The notes under the pieces were generated by a model. It saw only the letters and a list, made by a program, of their open reading frames with translations. It was not told the origin of the DNA and ran no database searches. Of a stretch of DNA of 64,000 nucleotides, positions 18,647 through 28,261 are shown one piece after another (position 1 is the first letter of the stretch; each line of letters starts with the position of its first letter). The stretch comes from Hyphomonas neptunium ATCC 15444 (lineage in GTDB: Bacteria > Pseudomonadota > Alphaproteobacteria > Caulobacterales > Hyphomonadaceae). The stretch lies in the NCBI RefSeq assembly GCF_000013025.1, contig NC_008358.1:124001-188000 (forward strand), given 5' to 3'. The position numbers and the translations under genes are program-made.

Positions 18647-18976
18647 GTGCACCGTCCGGTGGACGGGGCATTTCACACTGCCACAAGCTTTGATCCCCCG
18701 TTTCCGGCAAGAAGACTGGGGGAGGGGTGGCCTCTCTGGATTCTGGAGCACCGGGGGCACGAACTTTACTTCGCAAGCCCGGAAGAGATGACGCATGTGG
18801 CGGGCGTTCTGGGGCAGAAAGTTCTTCCCGATCCGCGCGTTCTGGGCGCCGAGTTTGGCGCTGTGAACTCCCATTGGCTTTCACGCATGGACAAGGTCTG
18901 GCTGAGCTGGAAGGTGCGGCAGGAAGTGGTGCGCAAACTCGACAGCGCGCGCGAAAAGGCGCGTGATTTCCCCTAA
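18647..18976 (+). CDS. Hypothetical protein
   Basis: This is an open frame of about 109 residues from a GTG at 18647; it is open back to 18536, overlapping the upstream lipoprotein. The C-terminal part (LYFASPEEMTHVAGVLGQKVLP, then DKVWLSWKVRQEVVRKL) has the composition of a real soluble protein with an amphipathic final helix. I do not recognise the family, and the start is uncertain. Competing minus-strand frames here look like shadows because they are rich in Arg and Pro. Confidence 0.55.
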   Translation: MHRPVDGAFHTATSFDPPFPARRLGEGWPLWILEHRGHELYFASPEEMTHVAGVLGQKVLPDPRVLGAEFGAVNSHWLSRMDKVWLSWKVRQEVVRKLDSAREKARDFP

Positions 18977-19078
18977 GTGCGCTAACATGGATCGCATCGG
19001 CCCGGCTTCCCAAGGGCGCCCTCGCGCGATAGACACCCGCCACAACTGCGTAACCAGAGATTATCAAGGGGATTTCCC

Positions 19079-19837
19079 ATGGCCGGACACAGCAAATGGG
19101 CCAACATCCAGCACCGCAAAGGCAAGCAGGACAAGAAGCGCGCCGTTCTTTTCGCGCGCCTGTCCAAGGAGATCACGGTCGCCTCGAAGATGGGCGGCCC
19201 GGACCCTGCGATGAACCCGCGCCTGCGTCTTGCGATTACCAACGCGAAGGGCGTCTCTGTTCCCAAGGACAACATCCAGCGCGCCATTGATAAAGGGCAG
19301 AGCAGCGGCGGGGCCGACTATGCTGACATCCGGTATGAAGGCGTGGGGCCGGGCGGCGTGGGTATCATCGTTGAAGCCTCCACCGACAACAAGAACCGCG
19401 CGGCGACAGACATCCGGACAGCCTTTTCAAAAAATGGCGGCACATTGGGAACCACCGGGTCGGTATCTTTCAATTTCGATCAGCTCGGCGAGATCGAGTA
19501 TCCGGTGAGCGCGGGATCGGCAGACGAAGTCATGGAAGCGGCCATCATGGCGGGCGCGCAGGACGTGGAGTCGAATGAGGACGGCCACTGGATCTATACG
19601 GCGCGGGAAGACTTCGCGGCCGTATCCACTGCGCTGGCGGACACGTTCGGGAGTAAGGTTGAGCCGACTTCAGCAAAAATCATCTGGAAACCGAAGGTGA
19701 CCACGCCGATTGCAGGCGACGCAGCCGACCAGTTGATGAAGATGCTCGATGTGCTCGATGAGCTCGACGATGTTCAGAGTGTCTACGACAATTCGGAAAT
19801 CTCTGAAGACGAGATGGCCCGCCTTTCCGGGGGCTGA
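19079..19837 (+). CDS. yebC: YebC/PmpR family protein (TACO1-like)
   Basis: The protein has 252 residues and begins MAGHSKWANIQHRKGKQD, the family hallmark. Members bind DNA or ribosomes and have been linked to transcription control and to relief of ribosome stalling on proline stretches. The three-domain length is standard. AAGGGGA lies 10 bases before the ATG. The gene is convergent with the CoA-transferase, whose stop directly abuts this one. Confidence 0.96.
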   Translation: MAGHSKWANIQHRKGKQDKKRAVLFARLSKEITVASKMGGPDPAMNPRLRLAITNAKGVSVPKDNIQRAIDKGQSSGGADYADIRYEGVGPGGVGIIVEASTDNKNRAATDIRTAFSKNGGTLGTTGSVSFNFDQLGEIEYPVSAGSADEVMEAAIMAGAQDVESNEDGHWIYTAREDFAAVSTALADTFGSKVEPTSAKIIWKPKVTTPIAGDAADQLMKMLDVLDELDDVQSVYDNSEISEDEMARLSGG

Positions 19838-21013
19838 TTACCCCTCTGCGCCAAGGCCGAGGCTCTCCAGGATACTTTCCGTATCAGCGCCTGGCCGCGG
19901 GGGCGGCAGGCGCAAGCTGGCGGGCGTTTCGGAAAAATGGACCGGATGGCGCATGGTCCTATACTTTCCCGCCTCGGGATGTTCCGCTTCGGTGAAAAAG
20001 CCGGTAGCTACAAGGTGAGGGTCGGTCAGCACTTCGGCCATCGTGTTGTAGCGCATGGCCGGAATGTCGGCCTTGTCCATCAGTTCCAGCCATTCAGCGG
20101 TCGTCTTCGTCGCGCTTACCTTTTCGATGAGGGCGTACAGGTCGCCGACATTTTCGGTGCGCGCCTGATAAGTGGAGAAGCGCGGGTCCTTGAAGATGTC
20201 GGGCATGCCGCCGATCTGGAAGAACTTTTCCCACTGCTCGTCCGAATACGGAACAAGCCCGATGAAGCCGTCTTTCGTGGGGTAGGGGCGGCGATTGGGA
20301 TTGATGGAGCGCGTATAGGCGAGCTTGCCATTGCCGGGCAGGAAGGTCTCGCCATAGAGATTTTCGACCATGTTGAAGAAGGTGAAACTCTCCAGCATCG
20401 GCACCTGCACGAACTGACCCTTGCCGGAGCGGGCGCGGTGAAGGAGCGCGGCGAGCGTTGCATAGGTTGCGAAAAGCCCGGCCGTCTTGTCTGCGACGAG
20501 AGAGGGCGCGTATTCGGGGCGGCCGCCCGAGCGCAGGGCGTTGAGATCTGCAAAGCCCGATGCGCCCTGAATGAGGTCATCATAGGCCTGGCGGTGTTCA
20601 TAGGGGCCGCCTTTGCCAAAGCCCGCGCAATGGACGTAGACGATGTCCTCCTTCAGCGCCTTGACCTGTTCATAGCCAAATCCGAGCCGTTCCATGCCGG
20701 CGAGGCGCACATTGTGGAAGAAGCAGTCTGCCGTTTTCAGAAGCTCGGTGAGGGCGGCTTTCCCCTCCGGTGTCTTGGCGTCGAGCGTCAATGCCCGCTT
20801 GTTGCGGTTGAGCGCCATATAGATGGGGCCGAGATCGCCAGTTGGGGAGGCGCCAGCATAGCGCATGGTATCGCGCTTTTTGGGCGGTTCGATCTTGATG
20901 ACCTCTGCCCCGAGATCGGCGAGAATGAGCGTTGCGAACGGCCCGAGAACGACAGAACTCATATCGACGATGCGCATACCCGAGAGTGGGCCGGGACGGG
21001 ACTTATCGGTCAT
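19838..21013 (-). CDS. CaiB/BaiF (class III) CoA-transferase
   Basis: The protein has 391 residues. Class III enzymes move CoA between acids through an enzyme-bound Asp anhydride. The catalytic Asp is in QAYDDLIQGASG. The N-terminal GPFATLILADLGAEVIKIEPP fold and the C-terminal TRPTDPH-like region (VLTDPHLVATGFF) are typical. The ATG at 21013 (MTDKSRPGPLSGMRIVDM) is chosen; the frame extends upstream into the selO 3' end without conserved sequence. The substrate is unknown; racemases of 2-methylacyl-CoA belong to the same fold. Confidence 0.9.
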   Translation of the reverse strand: MTDKSRPGPLSGMRIVDMSSVVLGPFATLILADLGAEVIKIEPPKKRDTMRYAGASPTGDLGPIYMALNRNKRALTLDAKTPEGKAALTELLKTADCFFHNVRLAGMERLGFGYEQVKALKEDIVYVHCAGFGKGGPYEHRQAYDDLIQGASGFADLNALRSGGRPEYAPSLVADKTAGLFATYATLAALLHRARSGKGQFVQVPMLESFTFFNMVENLYGETFLPGNGKLAYTRSINPNRRPYPTKDGFIGLVPYSDEQWEKFFQIGGMPDIFKDPRFSTYQARTENVGDLYALIEKVSATKTTAEWLELMDKADIPAMRYNTMAEVLTDPHLVATGFFTEAEHPEAGKYRTMRHPVHFSETPASLRLPPPRPGADTESILESLGLGAEG

Positions 21014-21080
21014 TAAGGGCCTCCATATTTTTCGGGTAAGTGCCTGTAGCGCGCTGCGAAGATCAAGGCATTCCCTTGCG

Positions 21081-22508
21081 TTATAGCGCGAGGGCGACGC
21101 GGGCTTCTTCGATGTGGCTGACCTTGGCATTGAAGCCTGACCAGTCGTCTGCCTCGGCAATCGGAGACCAGAGGGCTTCCACCTCCTCGATGATGAGGCT
21201 GACCGGCGCGGGTTTCTGGAAATAGGCCGTTGCCAGGCGTTCCGGGCGCACAGCCTCGCGCGCCATGAGGATGTCGCGGACCGGCCCAAAGGCGGCTGCG
21301 CGGTAGAGATCGGCCTGCGGTGAGGCGGCGGCGCGCGTTTCGCTGGCGGCGCCGCCAAACCAGTCGAAGAATGTCTGCGGCCAGTTTGCGCCGCTCTCGG
21401 TCATCCAGCCGTAGAAGGCTTGGAGGAACGTGATGTCGGCGGATATGTCACCTTCCGGCTTTATGCCCAGCAAGGCGTGGGTATGGGCGGCGAAGCTGTT
21501 CCGGTAGGCTTCCTCATAGGGCGCCAGCGATTTGGCGAGATCGTCGGCTTCGGCCAGAAGCAGCATCGCCGAGGCGAGTTGCTGCAATGCCCATCCCCCC
21601 TGCACGGGTTGGCGCCCGAAACGGTAAAGGCCCTGAGAGTCAAAGTAGGCCGCCGTGAAATTCGGATCTGAGACCGGCAGGAACCGCCAGGGGCCAAAGT
21701 CAAACGTCTCGCCTGTAATGTTGAAATTATCGGTGTTCATGACGCCGTGCACGAATCCGGCAGCCATCCACTGGCCGATCATCCGGCCTGTCTTGAGGGC
21801 GATATTTTCCAGCAGCTTGCACGTCTTGCGGGCCATATCCGGATCATCGGCATCTGGATAGAATTCTGCGACACAGTAATCGACGAGGCGCGCCATGCTC
21901 TCGCGATCTTCCATCCAGGCGCAGCGCTGGAAGGTGCCGAAACGGACATGGCTGTGCGAAAGCCGCACCAGCACCGAGGAGCGGGTAGGGGAGGGCTCAT
22001 CGTTCCGGCTGAGCTGTTCGCCGGTCTCGATCAGGCTGAAGGCTTTTGACGTATTGACGCCGAGCGCTTCAAGATAGCTGGCCGCAAGGATTTCGCGGAC
22101 GCCGCCCTTGAGCGTCAGCCGGCCATCTCCCTGACGAGACCAGGGCGTCTGGCCGGAGCCTTTGGTGCCCAGGTCCAGAAGGCGGCCTGCCTTGTCGCGG
22201 ACCTGCGCGAACAGAAAGCCTCGGCCATCTCCCAGCTGGGGATTGTAGGTGCCGAACTGGTGGCCGTGATACCGCATCGCCAGTGGCTGCGGGAGATTTC
22301 CCGGCAAGGGGGAGAAGCGTGCGAAATGCGCGATCCAGGCCGCATCGGTTAGATCGCCCAGACCGGTTTCGGCGGCCCAGCGCTGGTTGCGCCAACGCAA
22401 CAGGGCGGCGGGAAAATCTGCCGGCTCCACGGCGTCGGCGAAAGATTCCGCAATGCGAAGAAACGGACGAGACGAAGGCGCGGCGTGCGGCGGGGGGCTA
22501 TTCTGCAT
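21081..22508 (-). CDS. selO: Protein adenylyltransferase SelO (UPF0061)
   Basis: SelO is a pseudokinase that flips ATP and AMPylates Ser/Thr/Tyr of redox proteins. It has 475 residues. YHGHQFGTYNPQLGDGR, DLGTKGSGQTPWSR (with the catalytic Lys), GGVREILAASYLEALGV and HGVMNTDNFNITGETFDFGPW are all family blocks. The C-terminus ends soon after the kinase-like domain and I see no terminal CxxC redox motif, which the E. coli form carries. The gene is upstream of the CoA-transferase on the same strand (67-base gap). Confidence 0.94.
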   Translation of the reverse strand: MQNSPPPHAAPSSRPFLRIAESFADAVEPADFPAALLRWRNQRWAAETGLGDLTDAAWIAHFARFSPLPGNLPQPLAMRYHGHQFGTYNPQLGDGRGFLFAQVRDKAGRLLDLGTKGSGQTPWSRQGDGRLTLKGGVREILAASYLEALGVNTSKAFSLIETGEQLSRNDEPSPTRSSVLVRLSHSHVRFGTFQRCAWMEDRESMARLVDYCVAEFYPDADDPDMARKTCKLLENIALKTGRMIGQWMAAGFVHGVMNTDNFNITGETFDFGPWRFLPVSDPNFTAAYFDSQGLYRFGRQPVQGGWALQQLASAMLLLAEADDLAKSLAPYEEAYRNSFAAHTHALLGIKPEGDISADITFLQAFYGWMTESGANWPQTFFDWFGGAASETRAAASPQADLYRAAAFGPVRDILMAREAVRPERLATAYFQKPAPVSLIIEEVEALWSPIAEADDWSGFNAKVSHIEEARVALAL

Positions 22509-22695
22509 GATCTACACCAGCTTGTGGGTGAACGGAGGATGTGGGGCGGCGGGCAAAAGTTCTTTTTTTGTATGCAGCGCCGCAGCACAAGTCACCCCTT
22601 TGCGACCTCGCAATACCGCATAAGAGTGAGATGTGTCCAATCAATGACAAGCGGCAAAAGCTTGCGCCTGGACCAGTTTAAACGGGAGGAAGCGA

Positions 22696-25584
22696 ATGAA
22701 GTATTTCAAGGAAGTGCTCCTTTGCGCCTCAGCGATTGCGCTGAGCGGCGTACTGGGAGCACATGCACAACAAGAAGATGGTGAGCGTAAGCTCAGCACC
22801 GTGACAGTCACAGGGTCTTACATTCAGGGTAGTCCGGAGGATGCTGCCCTGCCTGTCGACGTGCTCACCGCAGCCGACCTTGTCCTCGAGGGCAAGCCAT
22901 CGGTAACCGAACTGATCCGGAATCTGGGCGTTTCGTCCGGTGTAGATGGTCAGACGAACCAGTTTGCCTCAAACGGCCTGGAAGGCACGTCCAACGTGAA
23001 CCTTCGCGGTCTGGGGCCCGCGCGGACGCTCGTACTCATAAACGGGCGGCGCCATACATTCCATCCATATTCCATCGGCGAGCAGGCGCAGCTGTTTGTC
23101 GACACCAACAGCATTCCTTCAATTGCGGTGGGCCGTATTGAAGTTCTCAAAGATGGCGCCGCGGCGCTCTACGGCTCCGATGCAATTGCCGGCGTCGTCA
23201 ACTTCATCACCCGCGATGACCTGGAAGGGTTTGAAATCGGCGGGTCATATCAAACCTTCGAAGGCACAGACGGCGAGTATGACGTCTCCGCCGCCTATGG
23301 CTTCCAGGGATCAAACTTCAACTGGGTTACGTCCGTCGGCTACCAGTTCCGCAACGAAGTGCGCGCGAACGAAAAGGAGTGGGGCGTTCAGCCTTACGCC
23401 AACAACCCGGTCGGGGGATGGTCGGCTATCTCCAATCCGGGACGCTTTGTTCCGCTTGGTATCGGTGCAAATGGCCTGACGCCACTGGCGGCAAACGTGA
23501 ATGATGTCGGGTGCGAACCGCTGGGTGGCACGCTGGCGCCAACCTGCGTGTTCAACTTCACCCAGTTCGACAACCTGGTCGAAGAGGAGGAGCGGTTCCA
23601 ATTCCTGACGGAATATAACCGGCAACTCGGCAACGGCGCGGAACTGCACCTTGAGCTGATGTATGCGCAGACGGATGTTCCGACCTGGAAAACATCGCCC
23701 TCTTACCCGCCGCAAGTTCTGACCAACCAGGTATTGCTCGCCAGCCATCCAGGCTTCCAGCAGTATATTGCGGACAATCCGGGTGCGTTTCCGACTGGTA
23801 CGGTCGCCGCCTTGTTCATTGGCCGGTCTTTCGGTCTTGGCGGCTATCCGGGGACCGGAAGCTCTCAGGAAGGTAGCCGGGATTATAATACCTGGCGTGG
23901 CTCCGGCTCGTACACAGGCAGCTTCGAGAACGACATCAATTATGATCTCGGGCTTTCCTACTCAACGACTGAAGGCTATCGCCTGACAAACGACACCTAC
24001 ATCACGGGCCTGACATCAGCGCTGCGCGGTTTTGGTGTGTGTACAGATCCCAATACGGGGTTTGACCCGGCAACAGGCACTGTGCCCTACGCGCCCGGCT
24101 ATGCCGGAACGCTGACGGCCGGGGCTGGCGGCTGCGAATACTACAATCCGTTCTCGAACGGTATTGCCGCCAATGCTGTGACCGGGGCGGAAAACCCAGG
24201 CTATGTGCCGGGGCTGGAAAACTCGGTAGCGCTTGCTGACTGGTTGACCGATCCAAGCGAGACGACAGCAACGACGGACCTTCTGGTGTTTGATGCCGTA
24301 TTCTCAGGCACCAGCAACGTCCAGGCTGCCGGCGGCGCAATCGGTTGGGCCGCAGGCGCTCAGGTTCGCCGGGAAAGCTTTGAGGTCGAGCCATCTGCTT
24401 TGACCGATCTCAGTGTTACCCCAGGACCAGGCGGCACAGGCCCGTACTCCTTCCTCGCAGGCACAAATGCGGCCGACAGGGAGCAGACGATCTATGCTGT
24501 CTTCGGCGAACTGCAGGTTCCGCTTTACGACAATCTGGATATGCAGGTTGCCGTCCGGTATGAGGACTATGGCGGGTCTATCGGCTCGACATTTGACCCC
24601 AAGGTTGCGGCCAAATGGCAGGTGAATGACAATATCGCCCTGCGCGGTTCTGCTCAGACATCCTTCCGTGGACCGACGCTCAACCAGCTTGATGGTGTTG
24701 GCACAACTCTGCAGTTTGTGTCTGCGGCTTCAGCCTTCAAGGCGATCGACCAGTTCGGTAACCCTGACCTTGCTCCGGAATCGGCATTCAGCTTCAACTT
24801 CGGTGCCCTCTTCGAGCAAGGCGGATTCAATGCCTCGCTGGATTACTACAATTTCGACTTTGAAGACCCGATCATCGTGGAAGAACAGTCGAACATTGTG
24901 GCGGCAGCTGTCACGGCTCTGAGAGCCGGCGACCTCTCTGATCCGATCCTCAGCCGGATCACGTTCAACGATCCCAACAACATCATTACCGGGACAGGCA
25001 CACCTGCGGCCGGTTCTGATATTGCACGTGTCCGGACGGGTGTCGTGAACGGCCCGAACATCAAGACTTCGGGTATCGACCTGCGCCTCGGCAATACCTT
25101 TGGCGCGATGCAGGGGGGCGGGGAGATTTCTCTCGGACTCGATGCGACCTACATCATCGAATATGATGTGGCGCCTTACTTTGTTGAAGGCGTCTCGATC
25201 GGCGGCGGTGATTATGTTGGCCAGTTCAACCGGTCCAACTTCACCCGGTCGATGCCACAATGGAAGGCAAACGTGTTTGCCAATTATGCGCTTGGCGATC
25301 ACAACCTCCGGGCTGTGATGCGTCACATCGACAGCTACAAGGATGAACGTGCACCAGCCGCGCGCGGCGGCGTTGGCGAAAAGATCGACGCTCAGACGAC
25401 GTTCGATCTTTTCTACAACTGGAAGGCACCGTTTGAATTCGATCTGGGTCTAAGCGTTGTCAACGTGACGGATGAAGATCCGCCATTTGCGGCATTCGAT
25501 CTGAACTATGATCCCTATACCCACAATCCGTTCGGCCGGACCTTCAAAATCAACCTGACCAAACGCTTCGGCGGCGGTAGCTGA
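22696..25584 (+). CDS. TonB-dependent outer-membrane receptor (large, plug + 22-strand barrel)
   Basis: The protein has 962 residues, with a signal peptide ending GAHAQ. The plug domain (about 45-180) contains LRGLGPARTLVLINGRR and IEVLKDGAAALYGSDAIAGVVNFIT. The barrel ends in a C-terminal Phe-rich strand (TFKINLTKRFGGGS). It resembles the long receptors of Xanthomonas/Caulobacter type that import oligosaccharides, peptides or vitamins, but the substrate cannot be read from sequence. GGGAGG lies 9 bases before ATG 22696. The gene is convergent with the second receptor, with back-to-back terminators between them. Confidence 0.93.
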   Translation: MKYFKEVLLCASAIALSGVLGAHAQQEDGERKLSTVTVTGSYIQGSPEDAALPVDVLTAADLVLEGKPSVTELIRNLGVSSGVDGQTNQFASNGLEGTSNVNLRGLGPARTLVLINGRRHTFHPYSIGEQAQLFVDTNSIPSIAVGRIEVLKDGAAALYGSDAIAGVVNFITRDDLEGFEIGGSYQTFEGTDGEYDVSAAYGFQGSNFNWVTSVGYQFRNEVRANEKEWGVQPYANNPVGGWSAISNPGRFVPLGIGANGLTPLAANVNDVGCEPLGGTLAPTCVFNFTQFDNLVEEEERFQFLTEYNRQLGNGAELHLELMYAQTDVPTWKTSPSYPPQVLTNQVLLASHPGFQQYIADNPGAFPTGTVAALFIGRSFGLGGYPGTGSSQEGSRDYNTWRGSGSYTGSFENDINYDLGLSYSTTEGYRLTNDTYITGLTSALRGFGVCTDPNTGFDPATGTVPYAPGYAGTLTAGAGGCEYYNPFSNGIAANAVTGAENPGYVPGLENSVALADWLTDPSETTATTDLLVFDAVFSGTSNVQAAGGAIGWAAGAQVRRESFEVEPSALTDLSVTPGPGGTGPYSFLAGTNAADREQTIYAVFGELQVPLYDNLDMQVAVRYEDYGGSIGSTFDPKVAAKWQVNDNIALRGSAQTSFRGPTLNQLDGVGTTLQFVSAASAFKAIDQFGNPDLAPESAFSFNFGALFEQGGFNASLDYYNFDFEDPIIVEEQSNIVAAAVTALRAGDLSDPILSRITFNDPNNIITGTGTPAAGSDIARVRTGVVNGPNIKTSGIDLRLGNTFGAMQGGGEISLGLDATYIIEYDVAPYFVEGVSIGGGDYVGQFNRSNFTRSMPQWKANVFANYALGDHNLRAVMRHIDSYKDERAPAARGGVGEKIDAQTTFDLFYNWKAPFEFDLGLSVVNVTDEDPPFAAFDLNYDPYTHNPFGRTFKINLTKRFGGGS

Positions 25585-25615
25585 TAAAGAGGTAGGCTCG
25601 AACAGAGTTCCTTAG

Positions 25616-25648
25616 AGGCGGCCCCCGGAAACGGGGGCCGTTTTTCTT
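25616..25648 (+). terminator. Terminator after the plus-strand receptor
   Basis: GGCCCCCG and CGGGGGCC form a stem around GAAA near 25619-25639. TTTTTCTT follows. Confidence 0.88.
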
Positions 25649-25659
25649 GAGCCGGAAAG

Positions 25660-25689
25660 AAAAAGGGCGGCCTGGAGGCCGCCCTTCTG
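25660..25689 (-). terminator. Terminator after the minus-strand receptor
   Basis: AAGGGCGGCCT (25663-25673) pairs with AGGCCGCCCTT. Read on the minus strand it is followed by a T-run from the A-rich stretch at 25657-25664. Confidence 0.85.
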
Positions 25690-25723
25690 AGTCTGTGTCT
25701 CTCTGGCCCGGAGGCCGGAGATC

Positions 25724-28084
25724 TTAATAGACGTAGGTGAGTTCCAGGCCGAGCAGGCGGCCTTTCTTGAGCGGCGAGAAGGTGCCGCCAGCGATCTGCG
25801 TCTGGTAGGCCGTGTTCGGCGAGCCGGCGACCGAGTTCGGGCCGGGGAAGGGCAGCTGTGTGTCGTTGCCGATCTGCACTTCGTCGAGCAGGTTTTTACC
25901 GTAGACAGAGGCCGAAAGGCCTTCCATCGGCGTTTCCCAGGTGATGTTCACATCGATCATGTCCGCATCCTGGATCCAGCCGAAGTTGCTGTCCGTGTAG
26001 GCGATACGGTCGCGGTGCTGGTAGCTGGCCTGAGCAACGATGGCGCCGGAGGTTCCGAGGTCAAAGTCCTTGATCAGACCGAAGCCATAGGTCATCGGCG
26101 GCACGCGGGGCAGGTCGAGATTGACGTCTTCCCGGTCCACGATGCCGTCGGCGTTGAGGTCGAAGAACACTTCGTCATAACCGGCATCCATGAAGCCGAC
26201 ATTGAACGAACCGAGCAGGGTATCTGTCAGAGCAACGCGGCCATCAAATTCGAGACCGTAGATCGTTGCGTCTGCCGTGTTGACGATGTTCTGGACAACG
26301 CCCGAAGCGCCAGCGGTGTTCACTTCGCGCTGCATGTTGCCGACTTCGGTCATGAAGGCAGCGCCGTTGACCTGAATGCGGCCGTCGACGCTTTGCGCCT
26401 TGAAGCCGACTTCATAGGAATCGACTTCTTCTTCATCAAAGCCAAGGCTGCCGGTCTGCGCCACGAATTGATTGAAGATCGGCAGGTCGGTTATGCGGAA
26501 GTTGTAGCCGCCCGAGCGGAAGCCCTTGGTGTAGTGGGCGTAGGACTGGACATTGTCGTTCCAGAAATACTGGAGGCCGACTTTGGGGGTCCAGTTCTTC
26601 CATTCGTCAGAGTCGCTGAAGCCGTTGGGCTCGCCCGGCGCGCCGGGAGGGCTGATAAGGCCGATCAGTGAGTTGAAGCCGTCGGCGGAACAGGTGCCTT
26701 CGACGACGCTGCAAGGGAAGCGGGGGCGGATGTAGATGACGTCGCCAGCTTTTTCCTCGACCGAGTAACGAACGCCGACAGTCGCGATCAGTTTCTCCGT
26801 CAGAGAATAGTCAACGTTGGCGAATGCGCCCCAGACCGTGTGGTCCAGCGTGCCGCCGCCGTAGAAGCCCCACGGAATGCTCGCCGGAAGGGCTGCAGGG
26901 CGGGTGCTCGGCAGGTTACGGATCTCTGTGTAGTCGAGCGTCTGCTCGAAATAGTAGAGGCCTGTGGTCAGGTCGATCTTGTCGAACGTGCCCGCATAGC
27001 GCAGCTCGTTTGAGAACTGTTCCTGATTGAACTCGGCATTGGAGTGGAAGAGTGTCAGCGGCGTTGCATCGATGTCGCCGCTCGAGGTGGACTCGTAGTT
27101 GCGGTAACCGAAGATGTTCGTGATCACGCCATTGCCGAAGCCGACATCAAGGTCCGTGCGGAGCGATCCGAGGATCGTTTCAGATTCGCCAAAGCCGGGA
27201 TTGTTGATCGACATGTCGAAATTATCGCGGTCGAACCAGGAGTGGTTCTTGCCCGAGGGGCCATCCGAACGCGAGTCGGTGTATTCGAGCTTGCCGAGGA
27301 AGGTGAGGGCATCGGTCGGCATGAATTCAAGGCCACCGCGATAGGTGATGGACTGAAGTTCGCCGTGGTTGTCGCCGTTGAAGCTGTTTTTGAAGTAGCC
27401 GTCATCGGTGTTGTAAGAGACGCCAAACTTGCCGTTCAGCAGGTTCTCGATCAGCGGACCGGAAACGATTGCCTGAACGTTGGTGTTTGCGCCGCCGCGG
27501 TCGCTGTCGACCGGGCCGTCAATGCTGGTGCGGGCCTTGAAAGAGAATTCGTCGGTGGGGTTGGCCGTGTTGACGACAATGGCGCCGCCTGTGGTGTTGC
27601 GGCCGAAGAGCAGGCCTTGCGGGCCGCGCAGAACTTCGATGCTGTCGAGGTCAAACATGTCGACAACGACGCCGCTGTTCACGCCGAGATAAACGCCGTC
27701 CACGAAGACGCCGACTGCCGGGTCGATCGACGGGATGGACGAGTTCACGCCAAGGCCGCGGATTGCGAAGTTGGCTGTGCCGCGCGCGGTGCCCACGTCA
27801 TCCAGCGAGACGTTCGGGGCCGAATAGCTCAGGCTTTCCAGCGTCGTGACGTTGAGCGCGTCCAGCGTGTCAGAGTTATAGGCAGACATAGCGACCGCAA
27901 CGGTCTGCACGTCTTCCACATCAGCCTTCTTGGTCGCAGTCACGGTAACCGTACCAAGCACGCGCTCAATCGCAGATTCGCGGGTCGCGCTTGTCTCGGT
28001 CTGTGTCTCTTCCTGGGCATGGGATGGGGCAATCAGGATGAGGGCTGCAGATGCAGACGTCATCAGAATTTTATTGAACGTCAT
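25724..28084 (-). CDS. TonB-dependent outer-membrane receptor
   Basis: The protein has 786 residues, with a signal peptide ending APSHAQ. The plug domain contains VTVTATKKADVEDVQTVAVA, FAIRGLGVNSSIPSIDPAVG and IEVLRGPQGLLFGRNTTGG, a pattern common in sphingomonad and Hyphomonas receptors for aromatics and terpenoids. The barrel ends LGLELTYVY. It is encoded downstream of, and on the same strand as, an esterase and a feruloyl-CoA-synthetase-like gene, suggesting joint use. A perfect 9-1-9 palindrome lies about 70 bases upstream of its ATG. Confidence 0.93.
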   Translation of the reverse strand: MTFNKILMTSASAALILIAPSHAQEETQTETSATRESAIERVLGTVTVTATKKADVEDVQTVAVAMSAYNSDTLDALNVTTLESLSYSAPNVSLDDVGTARGTANFAIRGLGVNSSIPSIDPAVGVFVDGVYLGVNSGVVVDMFDLDSIEVLRGPQGLLFGRNTTGGAIVVNTANPTDEFSFKARTSIDGPVDSDRGGANTNVQAIVSGPLIENLLNGKFGVSYNTDDGYFKNSFNGDNHGELQSITYRGGLEFMPTDALTFLGKLEYTDSRSDGPSGKNHSWFDRDNFDMSINNPGFGESETILGSLRTDLDVGFGNGVITNIFGYRNYESTSSGDIDATPLTLFHSNAEFNQEQFSNELRYAGTFDKIDLTTGLYYFEQTLDYTEIRNLPSTRPAALPASIPWGFYGGGTLDHTVWGAFANVDYSLTEKLIATVGVRYSVEEKAGDVIYIRPRFPCSVVEGTCSADGFNSLIGLISPPGAPGEPNGFSDSDEWKNWTPKVGLQYFWNDNVQSYAHYTKGFRSGGYNFRITDLPIFNQFVAQTGSLGFDEEEVDSYEVGFKAQSVDGRIQVNGAAFMTEVGNMQREVNTAGASGVVQNIVNTADATIYGLEFDGRVALTDTLLGSFNVGFMDAGYDEVFFDLNADGIVDREDVNLDLPRVPPMTYGFGLIKDFDLGTSGAIVAQASYQHRDRIAYTDSNFGWIQDADMIDVNITWETPMEGLSASVYGKNLLDEVQIGNDTQLPFPGPNSVAGSPNTAYQTQIAGGTFSPLKKGRLLGLELTYVY

Positions 28085-28155
28085 TTCCGGGAGTTTCCTC
28101 TAGTCTTTTGCGGTGCCAGCGGTGTCTGGCCCTTGCGGACTAAATAGACAGTTAT

Positions 28156-28174
28156 CAAACATTTGAAATGTTTG
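28156..28174. promoter_or_regulatory. Perfect 19-bp palindrome upstream of the receptor gene (probable operator)
   Basis: CAAACATTT at 28156-28164, one central G, then AAATGTTTG at 28166-28174: a perfect inverted repeat in an AT-rich promoter-like stretch, 72-90 bases before the receptor ATG. The size fits a dimeric repressor such as a TetR, GntR or MarR family protein. No such regulator is encoded nearby. Confidence 0.6.
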
Positions 28175-28261
28175 CTGCGGTGCAATATTCGTGTTTAATT
28201 GCAGGGTGTTGCCCGTGGGTCACGCAAAATGTAAGTACTTTTTTGGAACTTTATATAGTTC

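Noticed and set aside
27044-28147. 367-residue plus-strand frame opposite the second receptor
   Set aside because: It mirrors the receptor plug domain. Its composition (Val, Ala, Asp repeats) reflects the complement, not a real protein.
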